Source: Virgibacillus_F flavescens | GTDB lineage: Bacteria; Bacillota; Bacilli; Bacillales; Amphibacillaceae | Length of the DNA stretch: 64,000 bases | Assembly: GCF_050574275.1 (NCBI RefSeq) | Contig: NZ_CP192260.1 | Location: 2,914,001-2,978,000 of the forward strand | Reading direction: 5' to 3' | Part shown: positions 59,603-64,000 of the stretch, in pieces | Layout of the letters: every line of letters begins with the position of its first letter | Position numbering within the stretch: position 1 is the first letter of the stretch | Made by a program: the position numbers and the translations under genes | The notes under the pieces: generated by a model | Database searches by the model: none | Told to the model about the DNA's origin: nothing | Seen by the model: only the letters and a program-made list of their open reading frames with translations

Positions 59603-60775
59603 CTACTTTAATTTATTTACATATATTCGTTTGTTATCTTCCATTCCTGCGAGGCAGATTGGTGCAGGATCACTTTCGATATCGAAAGTGATTGTTGAAC
59701 CGTCAGTTGGAAGTGTTTGTTGGAATACTTTTTCATATTCCGCAATGGAAATCTCTTTTCGAGAGGAAAATATCTTAATATGGTTTTCTACATATAAATG
59801 CTCGCGGTAATCCGCCTGCAGTAAGCCAGTAAAGAATTCGCCCACCGCTCCTGAACCATAACTGAATAGTCCGATTCTGGAGCCAGCATCTAAATCTTCT
59901 TTCCGTGCCAAAAGTGATAGAAAGCTTAGATATAATGAGCCTGTGTAGATATTCCCTACATTTCGGTTGTAACGAGCGCTGATCGTATAATTTTCAAGTA
60001 ATCGGGTTTTCACTTCTTCTGTACCCTCGTCCAACACAGTCTGCAGCGCTTTTAGCCCCATCTTTGTGTATGGCAAGTGATAGCAAATAGCTTCAAAATC
60101 TTTGAGCTCGAGGCCAGATTTTTCCTTGAACTTCTTCCAAACTTTTGTAAAAAATGAAATGTATTGTTCATTCGATAGTTTCCCGTCCACGAAGGCTTTA
60201 TCTGAATAGATAGGACGCCAGAAATCCATGATATCTGTAGTGAAATATACAGTATCGTCTTCAAGCTCCAAAATCCTAGGATCTGCACTAATTACCATTG
60301 CAACTGCTCCTGAACCCTGCGTTGCTTCACCTGGCGTATTCAGTCCGTATCGTGCAATATCAGAACCGAGAACCAATACTTTGCTTTCCGGGTTTAATGC
60401 AATATGTCCTTTTGCCATTTGTATCCCAGCAGTCGCTCCATAACAGGCCTGTTTCACTTCGACTGCACGAGAATAAGGATTTAACCCAAGCAAATCATGC
60501 ACATATACTGCTGCTGACTTAGAGCTATCGATACCTGACTCCGTACCGAAGATCACATAGTCAATCTCTTCTTTATCTTTTTCGTCCAAAATTTCCAATG
60601 CTGCATTTGCTGCAAGCGTCACGGGATCTTGCGTAATCGGTGGTACAGACATTTTTTCCTGCCCAATACCGACCGTATATTTTTCCGGCTCCACACCCCT
60701 GCTTTCTGCTAATTTGTTCATATCAACGAATAGTTGAGGTGTGTAAAAACCTATTTTATCAATTCCTATTTTCAT
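59603..60775 (-). CDS. mvaS: hydroxymethylglutaryl-CoA synthase
   Basis: A 390-residue thiolase-fold enzyme condensing acetyl-CoA and acetoacetyl-CoA to HMG-CoA, the second step of the mevalonate route to isoprenoids. Catalytic residues are at the canonical bacterial positions: Glu79 (FGTESGID), Cys111 (KQACYGATAG) and His233 (CYHLPYTKMG). GAGGSGRIG-like end YGSGAVGEF is present. No other mevalonate genes are nearby. In sporeformers that use the MEP route the gene may be extra. Confidence 0.95.
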   Translation of the reverse strand: MKIGIDKIGFYTPQLFVDMNKLAESRGVEPEKYTVGIGQEKMSVPPITQDPVTLAANAALEILDEKDKEEIDYVIFGTESGIDSSKSAAVYVHDLLGLNPYSRAVEVKQACYGATAGIQMAKGHIALNPESKVLVLGSDIARYGLNTPGEATQGSGAVAMVISADPRILELEDDTVYFTTDIMDFWRPIYSDKAFVDGKLSNEQYISFFTKVWKKFKEKSGLELKDFEAICYHLPYTKMGLKALQTVLDEGTEEVKTRLLENYTISARYNRNVGNIYTGSLYLSFLSLLARKEDLDAGSRIGLFSYGSGAVGEFFTGLLQADYREHLYVENHIKIFSSRKEISIAEYEKVFQQTLPTDGSTITFDIESDPAPICLAGMEDNKRIYVNKLK

Positions 60776-61000
60776 GATTGTTCTCCTTTGCTGACTGATA
60801 GTAAATGTTGTCTACAGTTCGTTCATAAATTGCGCACTTAACAGTTTACTACAAATGCTGGGAGAATTAAATTTTGAAGATCCTTTTTACCACAACATTC
60901 GTTAATTCTATCTGAATAGGTGGCTTAAAAATTGCTGCATGTAGAGAAACCCTTGCCATTAACTGCGTTTAACTTTCGATAGAACTAGTAAAAACAAAAA

Positions 61001-61023
61001 AGAGAACCCATAATAGATTCTCT
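61001..61023 (-). terminator. terminator after the 57-residue protein gene
   Basis: AGAGAA (61001-61006) pairs with TTCTCT (61018-61023), and TTTTTTG follows on the minus strand. The other parts of 60776-61071 contain nothing I recognise. Confidence 0.6.
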
Positions 61024-61071
61024 GCACTGACATCTTTTCATTTAGTTGCCTATCTTAGGTTCAGTTCAGTA

Positions 61072-61245
61072 TTAGCTGCCCATTTTCCGGCGCGTATTAC
61101 TAGGCTTTTTTGTTTGCTGGCTTTTCATATGAGGCAAAGATCCATTCACACTCATTGTATTTTTGTTGTTCGACTGTGTTTGTTTTTTCTTTTCCAGATG
61201 TTGCTTAACCTTTTCTTGCATGGTAAGTTTCTTTTCATTAGACAT
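61072..61245 (-). CDS. small basic hydrophilic protein
   Basis: About 57 residues from ATG 61245 (MSNEKKLTMQEKVKQHLEK) with AGAGGAGA upstream. Rich in Lys, Gln, Asn and Ser and ending RRKMGS; low complexity, probably unstructured. Could be a spore-associated or RNA-binding peptide; family not recognised. Confidence 0.55.
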   Translation of the reverse strand: MSNEKKLTMQEKVKQHLEKKKQTQSNNKNTMSVNGSLPHMKSQQTKKPSNTRRKMGS

Positions 61246-61368
61246 TATAGTTGTCTCCTCTACAAATTCTGTTACCTCCCTATTATAATACAAAAACAGG
61301 AAATATAGTTACTTAATTTAATAAAATCCGTAAAAATGGAAATTTATGGAGAATGTACCAGGTACCTG

Positions 61369-61596
61369 TTAATCAAACATTTCTTCTTTTTTATTGCTTA
61401 ATTGAATGAGGAACGGTAAAAGCGGCAGAAAGATAATGCTTATGTATCCTAAGGTCAACATTCTTTGTGTTTCAGCAGAAATATATTGTCTCTCACCACA
61501 ACTAGAACATTCCCTCCCATTTTTAGAAAATCCAGCCGCTAAAACATCTCTTGCTTTCCATTTATAATCACAATTAGTACAACGAACCAACAACAA
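61369..61596 (-). CDS. TIGR04104-type zinc-ribbon membrane protein
   Basis: A 75-residue protein: zinc ribbon CTNC...CSSC (residues 6-9 and 30-33) followed by one membrane helix (LGYISIIFLPLLPFLIQL). Matches the TIGR04104 putative zinc-finger family of bacilli. Function unknown. Confidence 0.75.
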   Translation of the reverse strand: MLLVRCTNCDYKWKARDVLAAGFSKNGRECSSCGERQYISAETQRMLTLGYISIIFLPLLPFLIQLSNKKEEMFD

Positions 61597-61637
61597 CGCC
61601 TCCCGAATAAAAAGTACCAGGTACCTTCTAGAAATCT

Positions 61638-61898
61638 CTAAAATCCAACTTTACTTATTACCCAATACGTAAATATCATTCCTCCAATCGTATTTACCAC
61701 AGCTAAAGTCATAATCAATTTACCTTGCTTCCCCACTTCGTAGTCCCTTTTCAAAACAACTCCCAGAAAAAATGCTATCGGACCAAATGCTATTGGACTA
61801 AATAAATATGGTAAAAATGCCGCTATCCAACTTACAGTTAACAATATTGTTCTTCCATCTTAATGATTGCTATTATTATAATCACTCAATTCATCCAA
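61638..61898 (-). pseudogene. small membrane protein gene with in-frame TAA
   Basis: TTG 61898 with TTGGAGG before it reads MDELSDYNNSNH, then TAA at 61862-61860, then DGRTILLTVSWIAAFLPYLF and a second helix to the stop at 61638, all in one frame. The downstream part can start at a TTG (61844) with a weak site, so a short product may still be made. Confidence 0.5.
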
Positions 61899-61915
61899 AA
61901 TAATAAACCTCCAAT

Positions 61916-62623
61916 TCACTTAAAAAAGAAGTAATTATGATCTTCCCACACTAAAGGCGTTTTCTTATCAAATATAATCCCCTCGAGCTTGTTTTTTTCT
62001 AAAAGTTCTCTACTATTTTCTTTTGCTAAAAAAAGCGCAGAAAGGTCGTCAAAGTAGCAAGTAAACACAAATTCTTCATCTATATCGGTAATAAGTATGG
62101 GTCCTTTACATAACGGAATAACAGTTTCTCTATTTAAATCTTCAATTTTATAGATTCCTTCTTCACCGTGTATTGTAGAATATTGTATTTTCTGTGCCCC
62201 TTTAGAAGTTAATACAGACAAAATATTGTTCATTAAAAGCAATGGAAATTCATCTGATAAAGGGCTAAAGATATTTTCATTTAAACAATCCTCTAATTGT
62301 TTAACCAAGTCCGGCCGTCGGTATATTTCTCTTCCCCTGCATAAAGTAAATTCCCCTATAGCAGCCTTTGATACATTTGCAATGGTATCAAATCCGCCCA
62401 TTTCTCTTATCTCTTCCCAATATAGACAACTTCCAAAGTTAAGAATTTCCTCGTTAGTTGGATAATTTAATGTAGTATCTTCATTTTTTTTAGGTATAAA
62501 ATCATCCGACATTTTAATAAAAGGATAAAAAATATCTGCTGCAAACTTGTACTCAGAAGGTATTAAACTTAACAATGGAACCTGTTCTGGATCTTCTTCA
62601 CCAATTGGATAAAAAAATTCCAT
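61916..62623 (-). CDS. DUF2711-like protein
   Basis: A 235-residue cytosolic protein. YPTNEEILNFG, CLYWEEIREMGGFDTIANVS, GIIFDKKTPLVWEDHNYFF and LFLAKENSRELLEKN match my recollection of DUF2711 proteins of Bacillus; function unknown. No enzyme motif is visible. DUF assignment moderate. Confidence 0.6.
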   Translation of the reverse strand: MEFFYPIGEEDPEQVPLLSLIPSEYKFAADIFYPFIKMSDDFIPKKNEDTTLNYPTNEEILNFGSCLYWEEIREMGGFDTIANVSKAAIGEFTLCRGREIYRRPDLVKQLEDCLNENIFSPLSDEFPLLLMNNILSVLTSKGAQKIQYSTIHGEEGIYKIEDLNRETVIPLCKGPILITDIDEEFVFTCYFDDLSALFLAKENSRELLEKNKLEGIIFDKKTPLVWEDHNYFFFK

Positions 62624-62675
62624 TCTTTTCCCTCTCCTTCCTTTTTACACATAAATCCTTTAACACGACAGAGAA

Positions 62676-62900
62676 TTAAAAAGTATAAATGGCAACAAAT
62701 AAGAGGAACGTTGATGCAAGAATAGAGATTATCGCGTTAGTTTTCTTTTTTGCTTGTAACTCCACCAGTCCTCCAACCATGATAAGTATACTTAGGAACA
62801 ATATCATTAGTGGCAGAAACTCAAAGTTTTTAGTAATAAGTACATAAACAGCAATAGCAATTACAATTACTGATAAAATAATTCTTGATATTTTTAACAC
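62676..62900 (-). CDS. DUF3953-like small membrane protein
   Basis: About 74 residues from GTG 62900 with AAGGAG seven bases before; a longer ATG frame to 62945 lacks a site. Three helices, with LKISRIILSVIVIAIAVYVL, FLPLMILFLSILIMVGGLVE and a basic QAKKKTNA loop, typical of YczI/DUF3953. Confidence 0.65.
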   Translation of the reverse strand: MLKISRIILSVIVIAIAVYVLITKNFEFLPLMILFLSILIMVGGLVELQAKKKTNAIISILASTFLLFVAIYTF

Positions 62901-62945
62901 TTTAATCTCCTTCCTGTCCTTAATTGAAAAATTTCTGCACTTCAC

Positions 62946-63194
62946 TTATGCTGTTCTAAAAGCCATAAAAATCGCAGAAATCATTATACAAAGCAAGCCA
63001 ATAAGTACCAGATTCTTACCCTTTTCACTCTTGAAAAATAGATATGTAAATCCTACATAAATAACAGCACTAACAGAATAAAAGATTATACCAGATAGTA
63101 ATTTTTCGCTAGTGTAATTGCCGAAGAAAAGAAGTAAAATTACTATTGGATATGATAGTAAAGCAATCAGGTAGTGGAGTTTATTTGTTTCCAC
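62946..63194 (-). CDS. small membrane protein
   Basis: An 82-residue protein with two to three helices (LHYLIALLSYPIVILLLFF, LLSGIIFYSVSAVIYVGFTY, LVLIGLLCIMISAIFMAF). Unknown. Confidence 0.6.
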   Translation of the reverse strand: METNKLHYLIALLSYPIVILLLFFGNYTSEKLLSGIIFYSVSAVIYVGFTYLFFKSEKGKNLVLIGLLCIMISAIFMAFRTA

Positions 63195-63217
63195 CTAAGC
63201 CCTCCTTGAGTGAAAAG

Positions 63218-63883
63218 TTATTTATAACATTTAATTATTTCATATATACAAGCTAATAATAGGATTGGTAACGCATCGTCTTGATTATCAATGAATACAT
63301 GACGAGGTGGTAATTTGCCATAACTGGAAATATGAGAAATTTGGGTTCCACTTTGATGAAAATAGATTGAAGAATTTCCATCTTTTGTGACATTTATGAT
63401 CTCATTTTTATAGGGAAATGATAGGATATTATTGGACATCATTTTCCTGTCACTATTTATCATAAACGTTTCTTCCCCATCATCTTTAGAGAATACCTTT
63501 ACTGCCCATCTGCTTTGCAATAAATCTTTTTTCTCTCTAAGTTTATGTATGCTTATTTTCAAATCTCCGTTAGTATTTTCACTATAAAAATCCACAAAAT
63601 AATTAGGCAGCACGAATGACAGCAGCATTTGAAAAAAATTGTCAAATTCTCTTTTGATATAGCCTACATAGTTCGCTTTCAAATCAATTATCTCTACTCG
63701 TTTTGTCATCACGATAATTGGATTTTCTGTATAAGAACCTTTACTCCCGATCACACCATCACCTGTTGCAGTTGAATCTTTCTTATCCCTAGTTAACCAA
63801 TGTGTAATAATAATAAATAATAGAAAAACAGTACATGCTGTCCATAAAAACCATTCCGGGACAGATTCTGCTCCGTACGTCAC
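63218..63883 (-). CDS. membrane-anchored protein with tubby-like domain
   Basis: A 221-residue protein with one N-terminal membrane helix (FLWTACTVFLLFIIITHWL) and a C-terminal strand-rich domain (RVEIIDLKANYVGYIKREFD, WAVKVFSKDDGEETFMINSD) that could be a LURP-one/tubby-like fold, resembling the protein at 58457-58975. Weak assignment. Confidence 0.5.
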   Translation of the reverse strand: MTYGAESVPEWFLWTACTVFLLFIIITHWLTRDKKDSTATGDGVIGSKGSYTENPIIVMTKRVEIIDLKANYVGYIKREFDNFFQMLLSFVLPNYFVDFYSENTNGDLKISIHKLREKKDLLQSRWAVKVFSKDDGEETFMINSDRKMMSNNILSFPYKNEIINVTKDGNSSIYFHQSGTQISHISSYGKLPPRHVFIDNQDDALPILLLACIYEIIKCYK

Positions 63884-63937
63884 CCATATTCACCTCTATT
63901 TTGTTTTGAAAGTCGAATGACTCCCATAACCACACTT

Positions 63938-64000
63938 TTACTGACTTGCCTTTTCATTCTTTTCTTTCCTTTTCTTAGCTTCAATGTGGTAGAAGAGGTA
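63938..64000 (-). CDS. C-terminal end of a gene that runs off the right edge
   Basis: The minus-strand frame reads YLFYHIEAKKRKEKNEKASQ to TAA at 63940-63938 and is open at the window edge. It looks like the charged tail after a membrane helix, but only 20 residues are visible. Confidence 0.35.
   Translation of the reverse strand, partial: YLFYHIEAKKRKEKNEKASQ

Overview
The window looks like the chromosome of a low-GC, endospore-forming Bacillaceae, probably of the Oceanobacillus/Virgibacillus type. Evidence: strong AGGAGG ribosome-binding sites, frequent TTG and GTG starts, a second YidC paralogue behind a MifM-like leader ORF, a YojN/YojO pair, a Spo0E-like phosphatase, a DUF3243 (YmfJ) protein, a TIGR04104 zinc-ribbon protein, and dispersed palindromic repeats of a style common in Bacillaceae. 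No rRNA, tRNA, CRISPR array, prophage or complete insertion sequence was recognised. Most genes lie on the minus strand.

Layout. 0-4.5 kb: 5' end of an aldehyde dehydrogenase, a NERD protein, a CtaG-like oxidase assembly pair, and a small membrane ORF that resembles the regulatory nascent chain MifM directly upstream of yidC. 4.7-9 kb: an RsbR-like PAS-STAS protein, a DUF2268 protease, a VOC protein and two methyltransferases. 8.8-14.4 kb: an ECF sigma/anti-sigma pair and a six-gene operon (two membrane proteins, MacB-type ABC transporter, histidine kinase, OmpR regulator). 14.5-29.7 kb: YmfJ, a bifunctional Ada repair protein, a LysR regulator, hydrolases (one broken), a NUDIX fusion, a beta-propeller protein, an acetolactate-synthase-like enzyme with an aldehyde dehydrogenase, VOC proteins and a phosphodiesterase. 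29.8-33 kb: plus-strand yojN-yojO and a Spo0E-like gene.

33-48.3 kb is an accessory stretch of small-molecule-modifying enzymes (GNAT acetyltransferases, APH-like kinases, DinB, isochorismatase, epimerases, NUDIX, RibD-like reductase) mixed with lipoproteins and small membrane proteins. 48.4-58 kb is a signalling block: chemotaxis receptor, STAS protein, FapA/DUF342 protein behind a c-di-GMP-I riboswitch with its own terminator, two MEDS sensors (one with an XRE DNA-binding domain), an EAL-PAS-PAS protein and a PAS-PAS-PAS-GGDEF protein. It appears both to make and degrade c-di-GMP and to read it at the RNA level. 58-64 kb: small membrane and tubby-like proteins, HMG-CoA synthase of the mevalonate pathway, a nested repeat structure and more small proteins.

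Three features stand out: the MifM-like stalling leader of yidC; a family of GGGAC-type palindromes whose two arms covary, one copy split by a 230-bp element with terminal inverted repeats and a 7-bp target duplication; and a second repeat whose conserved 100-bp core is flanked in each copy by different but self-complementary arms. Several genes are broken by single-base homopolymer changes or one in-frame stop, which points either to genome decay or to base-calling errors.
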